From assembly GCA_902766915.1 (NCBI GenBank), contig CACXFN010000039.1, positions 1 through 16,232 of the forward strand: a stretch of DNA of 16,232 nt. Direction: 5' to 3'. Below, in pieces: positions 7,452-14,901 of the stretch. Within the stretch, counting starts at the first letter, position 1. Each line of letters begins with the position of its first letter. The DNA comes from an uncultured Eubacteriales bacterium (lineage in GTDB: Bacteria; Bacillota; Clostridia; Peptostreptococcales; Anaerovoracaceae). Position numbers and translations under genes: made by a program. Under the pieces are notes generated by a model. That model worked only from the letters and a program-made list of their open reading frames with translations, had not been told where the DNA came from and ran no database searches.

Positions 7452-8777
7452 ATGCCTATGATTATTAAAAATGTATCAATACTAACGGAGAATATAGAAA
7501 TCCAAGACAATGTCAATGTATATATCTCCGAAGATCGAATTAAAAAAATAGAGAGTGCAGAGAAAGAATCTGAACACAATCTGCATAGTGAAGAAATCAT
7601 GGAAGACCATGAGATAATGGATGGGAGCAATTATCTTCTCATGCCTGCGTTTTTCAATTCCCATGGTCACTCACCCATGTCGCTTATGAGAGGATATGGG
7701 GAAAACATGAATTTGCAGGACTGGCTTTTCACTAAGATTTTCCCCTTTGAAGATAAACTTACTGACGAGGCGGTTTATTATGGAACCTTGCTTTCTATGG
7801 CTGAGTCATTTAAGTATGGAATAGTATCAACCAATGATATGTATTATTTCATTGATGCTATGGTAGCAGCGGTTAAGGAATCAAAGGGCAAGGTTAATGT
7901 GTCTCGAGCCATCGCAAATCCGGAGGGAATTCCCTTTGATGAGTTGCCTTCTGTAGAGGAAATGAAGGATGTAGTATCAAAGTATCATGGTACAGAAAAC
8001 GGAAGAATTCTAATAGATGGTGCACTCCATGCTGAATATACATCCAATGAGGAAACTGCTATTTCCTTATCAAACTTGACTGAAGAATTGGGAATAAGAA
8101 TGCACGTCCATCTTTCGGAAACACAGGTAGAGCACGAGGAATGTAAACTCAGACATAATGGCAAGACCCCGGCCAAGTATTTGTATGACGCAGGCCTTTT
8201 CCGTGTTCCGACTGTGGCAGCCCATTCAGTGTGGGTGGAAGATGATGACATCAAAATACTAAGTGAGAATAATGTAATTGTTGCGACTAATCCAGTAAGT
8301 AATCTTAAACTTGCAAGTGGAATATGCGATGTTAAAAAACTACTGGATGGTGGTGTTAGGGTGGCTATAGGTACGGACAGCGTCGCCAGCAATAACAATC
8401 TTTCCATGTTTGAAGAAATGAAGACAATGATGCTTCTTACAAAGGTGCTTCATAGAGATCCTACTATCATTTCTCCAAGGGAAGCACTCCTAATGGCAAC
8501 AAGAAATGGGGCAATATCCCAGGTAAGAAATGATACCGGACTTGTAAAAGAAGGATTTAAGGCCGATCTTATACTACTTAAGAAGAATTCTCCAAATATG
8601 CAGCCGGTTCATGATATGGTTAACAACATAGTACTTTCTGCAACAGATAGCGATATTTATATGACCTTGGTGGATGGTGAATGCGTTTATAGGGATGGTG
8701 AATTCCCCACAATTGACATGGATGACGTTATCAAGGGAACGAATAGAGCGGTAAATGATATATTATCCAGACTGTAA
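7452..8777 (+). CDS. mtaD: MtaD-like adenosine-derivative deaminase (amidohydrolase)
   Basis: Metal-dependent amidohydrolase of the 5-methylthioadenosine/S-adenosylhomocysteine deaminase and chlorohydrolase group. Expected metal ligands are visible: His71 and His73 (NSHGHSP), His220 in MHVHLSET with Glu223, His258 (HSVW) and Asp309 (GTDSVASNNN). MRGYGENMNLQDWL is typical of the MTA/SAH deaminases, which remove ammonia from methylthioadenosine, S-adenosylhomocysteine or adenosine in methyl-cycle salvage. At 441 residues the length is normal. No ribosome site precedes either the ATG at 7452 or the ATG at 7458; the latter gives MIIKNV, a usual start for the family, and coincides with the predicted transcription start. 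It follows mfd, the place of spoVT in Bacillus. Exact substrate is uncertain: guanine, adenosine or other deaminases of the superfamily are alternatives. Confidence 0.85.
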   Translation: MPMIIKNVSILTENIEIQDNVNVYISEDRIKKIESAEKESEHNLHSEEIMEDHEIMDGSNYLLMPAFFNSHGHSPMSLMRGYGENMNLQDWLFTKIFPFEDKLTDEAVYYGTLLSMAESFKYGIVSTNDMYYFIDAMVAAVKESKGKVNVSRAIANPEGIPFDELPSVEEMKDVVSKYHGTENGRILIDGALHAEYTSNEETAISLSNLTEELGIRMHVHLSETQVEHEECKLRHNGKTPAKYLYDAGLFRVPTVAAHSVWVEDDDIKILSENNVIVATNPVSNLKLASGICDVKKLLDGGVRVAIGTDSVASNNNLSMFEEMKTMMLLTKVLHRDPTIISPREALLMATRNGAISQVRNDTGLVKEGFKADLILLKKNSPNMQPVHDMVNNIVLSATDSDIYMTLVDGECVYRDGEFPTIDMDDVIKGTNRAVNDILSRL

Positions 8778-8835
8778 TTCCTTCAATTAATTGATTAATC
8801 GAAAAGAAAGAAGTAAAGAATATACATAAATAAAA

Positions 8836-10464
8836 ATGAGTAATGAAAATGACCAGCAAATAAGATCAAGCGGAAACGTGGTAAAAGGCGCTGCCATAAT
8901 AGGTATTGCCGGCGTATTCGTTAAGATACTTGGAGCTATTTTTAAAATACCTCTGACAAACTGGATGGGAAGCGTAGGTATCTCTTATTACACATTAGCC
9001 TATGTTATTTATGCTGTCCTATTGGTTTTATCCACTGCAGGGTTCCCTGTTGCAATCTCTAAACTGGTATCGGAGAATAATGCAAAAGGACAATATTTGA
9101 ATGCGAAGAAGGTCCTTAAGACATCCTTGGGAATGATGATGTTCTTGGGAGGAGTTTCTGCTGCAATCTGTTATTTCGGTGCAAATGCCTATGCCAATTA
9201 TGTAGAAAATCCCTTGGCTGCTCAAGCGATTAAATCCATAGCACCGGCTCTTTTGTTTGTTCCACTTCTATCATCCTTCCGAGGGTTTTTCCAGGGAAGG
9301 CAGAACATGAACCCCACTGCCATTTCAGAAATAATTGAACAAAGCATAAGGGTAATTGTGGGATTCGCTTTAACCAGAATCTTACTGACAAGGGGGCTTC
9401 CTGAGGCAGCTGCAGGAGCATCCTTTGGTGCATCTGCAGGATCCTTTGCTGCTATGATATTCATGATAATAGTCTTCGTCATGTATAGGAGCAGACTTAA
9501 TCGTGAAATATTGAGTGGCAGTGAATTTGTAGAGGACACGGTAACCATAGTTAAAAAGGTTTTGGCAATAGCCATTCCGATTATAATTGGTGCCGAGATT
9601 ATTCCCATAATGTATACCATTGATGCTACTGTGATTATGAAGCGTCTTGTTGCAACAGGATGGTCTCAGGATGAGGCAAAATATCTCTATGGATTAATGG
9701 GCGGATATTGTAATTCCCTGGTCAATATGCCCGAGTTTCTTATTCAGGCTATAGCAATAAGCATTGTTCCTGCTATCGCTCATGCATCTGCCAGAAAGGA
9801 TATGGAGGATGTGGATAGATGTATAACTACAGGATACAAGCTTACAACAATTATTGCATTTCCGTGTATGATAGGCTTATTGGTGCTTTGCAAACCTATT
9901 CTTAGTTTACTTTATTCAGCCCAGGTGGAAGAAGCGATGGAAGCCATACCTACCTTTATCGTTATGACCTTTAGCATCGTTACATTGGCCCTTTACGAAA
10001 CATCTACAGGAGCTCTCCAAGCAATTGGAAAACAAGTTATTCCGCTTAAGCATGTAGCCATATGTGCTGTAATTAAGGTAATACTTACCTTTTTGTTTGT
10101 GGGTATTAAATCTGTTAATATTGTTGGTGCTGCAGCAAGCTCAGTGGTGGCATATCTATTTGCTTTTGTATTGAACGAAAGAGCAGTTATTAAGTATACG
10201 GGAGCAAAGATGGACTTGATGAGTATATACATAAAACCCGTTATAGCATCTCTGGTGATGGGGGTATGCGCATTTGGTTCATATAAGGGTTTGGAGATTA
10301 TTATTGGAAGTAAACTTGCTGTATGTATTGCAATTCTGGTAGGTGTCATATCTTACGGTATCATGGTAATAGCTATAAAGGTTGCAACCCCTGAAGATAT
10401 TTCAGAAATGCCTAAGGGTGAAAAGCTAAACGGAATAATCAGGAAAGTGATTAAAAACTGGTAA
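8836..10464 (+). CDS. SpoVB/YabM/MurJ-type polysaccharide flippase
   Basis: A 542-residue membrane protein of the MOP (MVF/PST) exporter superfamily with about 14 hydrophobic segments through the whole length and a short charged N terminus. The N-terminal helix KGAAIIGIAGVFVKILGAIFKIPL, interrupted here for length as KGAAIIGIAG and FVKILGAIFKIPL, is typical of the Firmicute SpoVB/YtgP/YabM group, whose members flip lipid-linked cell-wall or polysaccharide precursors across the membrane. The FFQGRQNMNPTAISEIIEQ loop is another group hallmark. Position between mfd and mazG matches Bacillus yabM, so this is the likely orthologue. With murC upstream, a lipid II or related envelope substrate is plausible but not shown. 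The ribosome site is weak (only A-rich sequence before the ATG). The 58-bp gap before it contains a 12-bp palindrome (8783-8794) of unknown meaning. Confidence 0.88.
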   Translation: MSNENDQQIRSSGNVVKGAAIIGIAGVFVKILGAIFKIPLTNWMGSVGISYYTLAYVIYAVLLVLSTAGFPVAISKLVSENNAKGQYLNAKKVLKTSLGMMMFLGGVSAAICYFGANAYANYVENPLAAQAIKSIAPALLFVPLLSSFRGFFQGRQNMNPTAISEIIEQSIRVIVGFALTRILLTRGLPEAAAGASFGASAGSFAAMIFMIIVFVMYRSRLNREILSGSEFVEDTVTIVKKVLAIAIPIIIGAEIIPIMYTIDATVIMKRLVATGWSQDEAKYLYGLMGGYCNSLVNMPEFLIQAIAISIVPAIAHASARKDMEDVDRCITTGYKLTTIIAFPCMIGLLVLCKPILSLLYSAQVEEAMEAIPTFIVMTFSIVTLALYETSTGALQAIGKQVIPLKHVAICAVIKVILTFLFVGIKSVNIVGAAASSVVAYLFAFVLNERAVIKYTGAKMDLMSIYIKPVIASLVMGVCAFGSYKGLEIIIGSKLAVCIAILVGVISYGIMVIAIKVATPEDISEMPKGEKLNGIIRKVIKNW

Positions 10465-10509
10465 AAAATATTTAAGAAAAGTATATAAGAATGGTAGTGG
10501 AGCAAACTG

Positions 10510-11343
10510 ATGATAGATAAAACTAACTTAAAAGAAGAGTATGAATATCTCTATGATGATTCTGTAACTGTGGAAGAGGCATCAAGACGTATTTTTGAAC
10601 TGGTTAAGGTTTTAAGAACAAATTGCCCCTGGGATATAGAACAAACCCATGAGTCTCTGAGACGGGGAATGATTGAAGAATGCTACGAGGTTATTGAGGC
10701 AATCAATAGAAAAAATGATCTTAATCTTAGAGAAGAATTAGGAGATGTTTTGTTGCAGATTATTTTCCATGCGGATATAGCAAGAAGTGAAAACAGATTT
10801 GATATAGTTGACGTAATTAATGCTCTTTGTGAAAAAATGATAAACCGTCATCCCCATGTTTTTTCAACGGGAGACGCAAAAACAGTTGACAAAGTCCTTG
10901 AAAAATGGGAGAATATTAAAAGCAAAGAGCACGGAAACATCACTCATACAGAACGTCTGAAGGATGTTCCCAAATCCCTTCCGGCTTTAATAAGAGGTGA
11001 GAAGGTTCAGAAGAGAGCCGCCGATGTAGGTTTCGACTGGGATAATATCGAACCTGCTATAGACAAGGTAAGGGAAGAATTTGGGGAATTCTGTTCAGAA
11101 ATGACAGAAGCAAATTATACGGGTATGGAAGAAGAACTTGGTGATTTGCTTTTTTCTGTGATAAATGTTTCGAGATTCGCTAAAATAGATGCTGAAGCAG
11201 CATTAAATAAGGCGACGGATAAATTTATCCAAAGGTTCAGTATGATAGAGGATGCGGCCAGAGAGTCAGGTCGGGATTTGAAAGATATGACACTGGAGGA
11301 AATGGACGCACTCTGGGATGAAATAAAGAAATCGGCGTGCTAA
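10510..11343 (+). CDS. mazG: Nucleoside triphosphate pyrophosphohydrolase MazG
   Basis: MazG hydrolyses NTPs and dNTPs to monophosphates and pyrophosphate, cleaning the nucleotide pool and, in some bacteria, lowering (p)ppGpp. The 277-residue protein has two MazG repeats. The first carries NCPWDIEQTHESL (from residue 38), the metal-binding EExxE at Glu56, Glu57 and Glu60, and ExxD at Glu76 and Asp79. The second (from about residue 175) has REEFGEF and EELGDLLFSVIN. The KSLPALIRGEKVQKRAADVGFDW linker (shortened: KSLPALI to VGFDW) is typical of full-length MazG. Unlike Bacillus YabN there is no N-terminal tetrapyrrole-methylase domain. A GTGGAG site lies about 8 bases before the ATG. It lies between the yabM-like gene and hup, the common clostridial order. 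Confidence 0.96.
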   Translation: MIDKTNLKEEYEYLYDDSVTVEEASRRIFELVKVLRTNCPWDIEQTHESLRRGMIEECYEVIEAINRKNDLNLREELGDVLLQIIFHADIARSENRFDIVDVINALCEKMINRHPHVFSTGDAKTVDKVLEKWENIKSKEHGNITHTERLKDVPKSLPALIRGEKVQKRAADVGFDWDNIEPAIDKVREEFGEFCSEMTEANYTGMEEELGDLLFSVINVSRFAKIDAEAALNKATDKFIQRFSMIEDAARESGRDLKDMTLEEMDALWDEIKKSAC

Positions 11344-11363
11344 ATTTTTAAGGAGGATTTACG

Positions 11364-11648
11364 ATGAATAAAGCTGAATTGGTTGCTGCAGTAGCAGCAA
11401 AGACGAACTTCACAAAGAAGGATGCAGAGGCTGCTATCAATGCATTCCTGGCAACAGTACAGGCACAGTTGGTAAAAGGCGAAAAGGTACAGCTCATTGG
11501 TTTCGGAACATTTGAAACCAAGAAGAGAAAAGCAAGAGAGGGTAGAAATCCTCGTAAGCCGGGCGAAACAATCAAGATCCCAGCTTCAAAGGCTGTTACT
11601 TTTAAGGCTGGTAAGGCTTTGAAGGATGCTGTCAACAAGAAAAAATAA
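11364..11648 (+). CDS. hup: DNA-binding protein HU
   Basis: A 94-residue HU/IHF-family nucleoid protein. It starts [11 protein letters not shown], has the [19 protein letters not shown] segment around residues 45-63 with the arm-tip Arg-Asn-Pro (61-63) that intercalates in DNA, and ends in the family helix [12 protein letters not shown] with a short lysine tail. HU dimers bend and compact DNA in the cytoplasm. A perfect AAGGAGG precedes the ATG, fitting high expression, and codon use looks more favoured than in the neighbours (many GCA, GCT, AAG, GTA). It follows mazG by 20 bp and is closed by a strong terminator, so it is the end of the rightward run; its own promoter inside mazG is likely but I could not identify it. 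Confidence 0.97.
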   Translation: MNKAELVAAVAAKTNFTKKDAEAAINAFLATVQAQLVKGEKVQLIGFGTFETKKRKAREGRNPRKPGETIKIPASKAVTFKAGKALKDAVNKKK

Positions 11649-11673
11649 TTACAGAAAATAGAATGTAATTAAT

Positions 11674-11705
11674 AAGGGGCGGTTCTCATGGAGAGCCGTC
11701 CCTTT
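11674..11705. terminator. Bidirectional terminator between hup and the Cys-rich gene
   Basis: AAGGGGCGGTTCTC (11674-11687) pairs with GAGAGCCGTCCCTT (11691-11704) over 14 bp with two G-T pairs and a 3-base loop. T residues follow on the plus strand (short) and TTATTAATT on the minus strand. It lies 25 bp after the hup stop and 12 bp after the stop of the convergent gene, so it can serve both. Confidence 0.85.
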
Positions 11706-11716
11706 GCGTAGTGTAG

Positions 11717-12001
11717 CTATTTGTTGGCCGCGATTTCAATAATATCTGAATAGCGTTCTATAATTTTGTCGTAATTATTTCTTACATGTGGGAAAATGCA
11801 TTTGCTGCAATCTTTAAATCCGGAATCGGTATATGAATAGTTTCCTCCACAATTCGGTCCCAAAGCATAGAGGGGGCAATAACAGAAAAGACAATTAAAG
11901 TTCACCGGATCATTGGTTTTGTGACAGGGGAAGAATTCACAGTCCTTATGCGAATAAAAGGAGTATTTTCTTTCTTCACTGTTAATATTACATTTACTCA
12001 T
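11717..12001 (-). CDS. Cysteine-rich small domain protein
   Basis: A 94-residue protein with nine cysteines (residues 4, 21, 26, 37, 40, 42, 51, 65, 68) and several histidines. The pattern CEFFPCHK, then NCLFCYCPLY, then CGGNY and KDCSKCIFPH, is that of the 'cysteine-rich small domain' family (Pfam PF04071 as I recall it), presumed metal-binding and of unknown biochemical role. There is no signal peptide or membrane segment. The ATG at 12001 is chosen because GGGAGGA lies 7 bases upstream; an in-frame start at 12049 would add 16 residues lacking family resemblance. It stands alone on the minus strand between hup and rqcP, genes that are adjacent in many Clostridia, so it looks inserted. A zinc or iron-sulfur site is possible. 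Family assignment fairly sure, function unknown. Confidence 0.85.
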   Translation of the reverse strand: MSKCNINSEERKYSFYSHKDCEFFPCHKTNDPVNFNCLFCYCPLYALGPNCGGNYSYTDSGFKDCSKCIFPHVRNNYDKIIERYSDIIEIAANK

Positions 12002-12060
12002 ATTAAGTCCTCCCATTATATCCATAACTATCAATATAGAGTATATCATGACTCGACTCC

Positions 12061-12090
12061 TTGCGTAAACCCTGCATATAATCGTATAAT
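12061..12090 (+). promoter_or_regulatory. Possible promoter of the rqcP-ECF operon
   Basis: TTGCGT (12061-12066) and a perfect TATAAT (12085-12090) are separated by 18 bp. A second TATAAT lies at 12077-12082 without a matching -35. Transcription from the first would begin near 12097, 30 bases before the rqcP ATG and just ahead of its GGAGG. The 125-bp divergent gap shows no riboswitch-like structure and no B12-box word GCCACTG. Confidence 0.5.
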
Positions 12091-12126
12091 ATACTTGGGT
12101 AAGTATGTTATTGTCATGGAGGCATT

Positions 12127-12366
12127 ATGCGTTTAGATAAATACTTAAAGAATTCAAGACTTATTAAGAGACGAACTGTAGCAAAGGAAGCTTGTGACGG
12201 AGGAAGAGTATCCGTCAACGATAAAGTGGCCAAAGCAGGAACAGAGATTGAACTTGGTGATATTATTCATATTGCTTTTGGAAATAGTTCAATTACGGTA
12301 AAGGTAAAGGAAGTAATTGAATCTCCAAGAAAAGAAGATGCTCAGGATATGTATGAGATAATATAA
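12127..12366 (+). CDS. rqcP: S4-domain ribosome quality control factor RqcP (YabO)
   Basis: A 79-residue protein consisting almost entirely of an S4 RNA-binding domain (MRLDKYLKNSRLIKRR, then GGRVSVNDKVAKAGTEI). It matches Bacillus YabO, now called RqcP, which works with RqcH on stalled 50S subunits to add alanine tails to nascent chains. Arg2 and Arg16, which as I recall matter for RNA contacts in the Bacillus protein, are present. The related heat-shock protein Hsp15 is the main alternative, but size and the mazG-hup neighbourhood favour RqcP. GGAGG lies only 4 bases before the ATG. In Bacillus yabO is followed by yabP, yabQ and divIC; here it is followed 7 bp later by ECF transporter genes. 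Confidence 0.92.
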   Translation: MRLDKYLKNSRLIKRRTVAKEACDGGRVSVNDKVAKAGTEIELGDIIHIAFGNSSITVKVKEVIESPRKEDAQDMYEII

Positions 12367-12373
12367 AACAGAT

Positions 12374-13258
12374 ATGAGAGACTATCATCCCTGGGTTACA
12401 GTATCATACTATGCTGCCATAATAGGGTTGTCCATGTTTTCGGATTCGCCTTTCTTTTTGTTAATCTCTTTTTTGGGTGGAGCAGTTTATGCTTTGTATA
12501 TTAAGAAGAATCCCGAAGAAAGAAAAAAAGCATTGAAGAATATTATAGGGATTTCATTTATTGTTTTAATAATTGGGACTCTAATGAACGGCCTTTTTAC
12601 ACATAATGGAGCCACAGTGCTTTTCTTCATAGGACCCAACAGAATAACATTGGAAGCCTTTATATATGGAACGATAATGGCCTTAATGATTATTACTGTC
12701 ATAACATGGTTTATAAGCTTTGGAGAGGTCATGACCTCTGACAAATTGATAGACGTATTTGGGAAAATGGCTCCTGTCATAGGGCTAACCATTTCCATGG
12801 TTTTTCGATTTGTTCCATTGCTGAAAAGAAGATATGAGGAAATAAGACTTGGACAGGTTTCACTGGGAAGAGATAATCCAAAGGGATTCTTAGAAAAGAT
12901 AAAACAAAAGACGAAGGAAATATCTATTCTGATCTCCTGGTCATTGGAAGCATCTATTGAAAGTGCAGATTCTATGGCCGCCAGAGGATATGGTCTTCCC
13001 GGAAGAACAAGCTATAGGATTTTTAAATTTGATAATAGGGATGGTTTAACCATTGCGTTTATCCTAATGTTAACTATTACTATAGGATTTGCATACTATA
13101 AAAACCTCTGGAGAATATATTATTATCCGGAAATAAGAATGAGCGAAGGGGAAACAGGATTACTAAGTATAATTGTATTACCCCTATTTGCATTACTGGC
13201 ATTTCTTCCACTTATTACAGAACTCTATGGAGATTTCAAATGGAAAAAATACGCATAG
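12374..13258 (+). CDS. ecfT: ECF transporter transmembrane component EcfT
   Basis: A 294-residue CbiQ/EcfT-family membrane protein that couples two ATPase domains to a vitamin-binding S component. It has several hydrophobic segments in the first 140 residues, a cytoplasmic coupling region at about 150-210, and two hydrophobic segments near the C terminus. The second coupling motif is intact: MAARGYG at 201-207. The first, normally AQxxRG, reads GQVSLG (160-165), so its Arg is missing; that suggests a divergent subgroup. The ribosome site is weak and the ATG is 7 bp past the rqcP stop, so translational coupling is likely. The last 19 bases overlap the ATPase gene. Family firm, transported substrate unknown. 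Confidence 0.9.
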   Translation: MRDYHPWVTVSYYAAIIGLSMFSDSPFFLLISFLGGAVYALYIKKNPEERKKALKNIIGISFIVLIIGTLMNGLFTHNGATVLFFIGPNRITLEAFIYGTIMALMIITVITWFISFGEVMTSDKLIDVFGKMAPVIGLTISMVFRFVPLLKRRYEEIRLGQVSLGRDNPKGFLEKIKQKTKEISILISWSLEASIESADSMAARGYGLPGRTSYRIFKFDNRDGLTIAFILMLTITIGFAYYKNLWRIYYYPEIRMSEGETGLLSIIVLPLFALLAFLPLITELYGDFKWKKYA

Positions 13259-14901
13259 AGAACTTAACATTCCAATACCCCCTTTCAAATAATACAGCCC
13301 TTAGGGGTATTAATCTGACGATTAATAAATCAGAATTTATTTTAGTATGCGGAAAATCCGGCTGTGGTAAAAGTACCTTGTTGCGACACATGAAAAAAAG
13401 TATGGTGCCCTATGGTGCCAAAAGTGGAGATGTATTAATTGATGGAACAAAAGTAGAGGAGCAAGAGGACAGTTTAAGCGCATCACAAATTGGATATGTG
13501 CAGCAAAACCCGGACAATCAATTGGTAACAGATAAGGTTTGGCACGAATTGGCATTTGGCTTGGAGAACCTGGGGCTTCCTAATTCGGTAATTAAAAGAC
13601 GAGTTGCGGAAATGGCTTCTTATTTTGGGATTCAAAACTGGTTCAGAATGAATGTTGCTGATTTATCAGGAGGACAAAAGCAACTATTGAATCTGGCATC
13701 AGTAATGGCCATGCAACCTGAAGTCCTTATTCTTGATGAACCGGCTTCACAATTGGACCCAATTGCAGCGACAGATTTTCTGAATACTGTTTATAGAATA
13801 AATAGAGATCTTGGGACAACTATTATTTTGTCGGAACATAGGTTGGAAGAGGTCTTTCCTATGGCTGATCAGGTTATCGTTTTGGATGAAGGCATGGTTA
13901 AGACAAAAGGAAGTCCCAGAGAGGTTGCTCTCGACTTGAGAAATCACCACATGTTTAACGGAATGCCACATGTCATTAGAATATTTGCAGATACTGAATA
14001 TGTGACGGAAAAGAATCTACCTCTAACCGTAAGGGAGGGAAGAATGCTTTTGGATGAGATATTGGAGAAGAAAGACAACGAGTATCTAAGAAGCATTCCT
14101 ATAGATAGTATTCAAGAAGGTGTTGGCCCTCAGGATGAAGAGGTACCTAATACTCCGATTGTAAGTATTAAAGATGCATTCTTTAGATATGATAAGAATG
14201 GATTAGATATATTAAGGGGTCTCAATTTAAATATCCCAAGGGGAAGACTAAATTGTTTGCTTGGAGGAAATGGTAGTGGAAAAAGCACTTTGCTAAAAGC
14301 AATCATTGGAATTATTAATCCTCAGAGAGGTAAGATTATTATTTCTTCTGATGAAAAGGTGGCACTGGTTCCACAGAATCCCCAGGCTTTATTTACGGAA
14401 ATAACCGTAGAAGAGGAAATGTATGAAGGAATGGCTTATATGAGCATGGAGGAGGATGAAAGAATACGTAAAACAGATGAAATGCTGGATTTAATGGGAA
14501 TAAGCCACCTTAAAAAAGCAAATCCATATGACCTTTCCGGAGGTGAGCAGCAAAGGCTTGCAATAGGAAAGGTAATGACATATGAGCCTACCTTGCTCCT
14601 TTTGGATGAGCCCACAAAGGGATTGGACCCTTTCTTCAAGACTACACTGGGGGATATTCTAAGAAAGCTTACCCGGAATGATACAACAGTTTTTATGGTT
14701 AGTCATGATATCGATTTTTGTGCTTCCTATGGGGATCAATGTGCCATGTTTTTTGATGGAGAAATATCTGCCATTGGAGACAGTCATGATTTCTTTAGAG
14801 GCAATAGCTTTTATACTACAACTGCGAATAAACTAAGCAGAAAATGGCGAGATGACTTGGTTCTGAGCCATGAAGTGCGTCAGTGGCTGAAAGAAATATA
14901 A
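13240..14901 (+). CDS. ECF transporter ATPase, two fused ATP-binding domains
   Basis: A 553-residue protein with two complete ABC ATPase domains, equivalent to EcfA1 and EcfA2 joined in one chain. Domain 1: Walker A GKSGCGKST (38-46), a Q-loop in YVQQNPDNQLV, signature LSGGQ (142-146), Walker B ending DE (166-167). Domain 2: Walker A GGNGSGKST (342-350), Q-loop VPQNPQALF, signature LSGGE (432-436), Walker B DE (456-457). Switch histidines follow as SEHR and SHD. The QQNPDNQ form is typical of ECF ATPases of the cobalt/vitamin type. The two sites look catalytically competent. The linker (about 230-310) has no recognisable extra domain. TGGAGA lies 7 bases before the ATG inside ecfT. Fused forms occur in YkoD-type and other ECF systems; the call is firm, the substrate is not. 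Confidence 0.94.
   Translation: MEKIRIENLTFQYPLSNNTALRGINLTINKSEFILVCGKSGCGKSTLLRHMKKSMVPYGAKSGDVLIDGTKVEEQEDSLSASQIGYVQQNPDNQLVTDKVWHELAFGLENLGLPNSVIKRRVAEMASYFGIQNWFRMNVADLSGGQKQLLNLASVMAMQPEVLILDEPASQLDPIAATDFLNTVYRINRDLGTTIILSEHRLEEVFPMADQVIVLDEGMVKTKGSPREVALDLRNHHMFNGMPHVIRIFADTEYVTEKNLPLTVREGRMLLDEILEKKDNEYLRSIPIDSIQEGVGPQDEEVPNTPIVSIKDAFFRYDKNGLDILRGLNLNIPRGRLNCLLGGNGSGKSTLLKAIIGIINPQRGKIIISSDEKVALVPQNPQALFTEITVEEEMYEGMAYMSMEEDERIRKTDEMLDLMGISHLKKANPYDLSGGEQQRLAIGKVMTYEPTLLLLDEPTKGLDPFFKTTLGDILRKLTRNDTTVFMVSHDIDFCASYGDQCAMFFDGEISAIGDSHDFFRGNSFYTTTANKLSRKWRDDLVLSHEVRQWLKEI

Noticed and set aside
8783..8794. Perfect 12-bp palindrome TCAATTAATTGA between mtaD and the flippase gene
   Set aside because: No T tract for a terminator and pure AT-rich symmetry that is likely by chance; no matching copy noticed elsewhere in the window.
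12008..12019. TATAAT on the minus strand just before the Cys-rich gene
   Set aside because: A transcript started from it would begin only about 6 bases before the ATG and would lose the strong GGGAGGA ribosome site, so it is unlikely to be the working promoter.
12002..12126. Cobalamin or other riboswitch ahead of the rqcP-ECF operon
   Set aside because: The gap is only 125 bp, carries two opposing promoters or ribosome sites, and shows neither the B12-box word nor an extended stem set.
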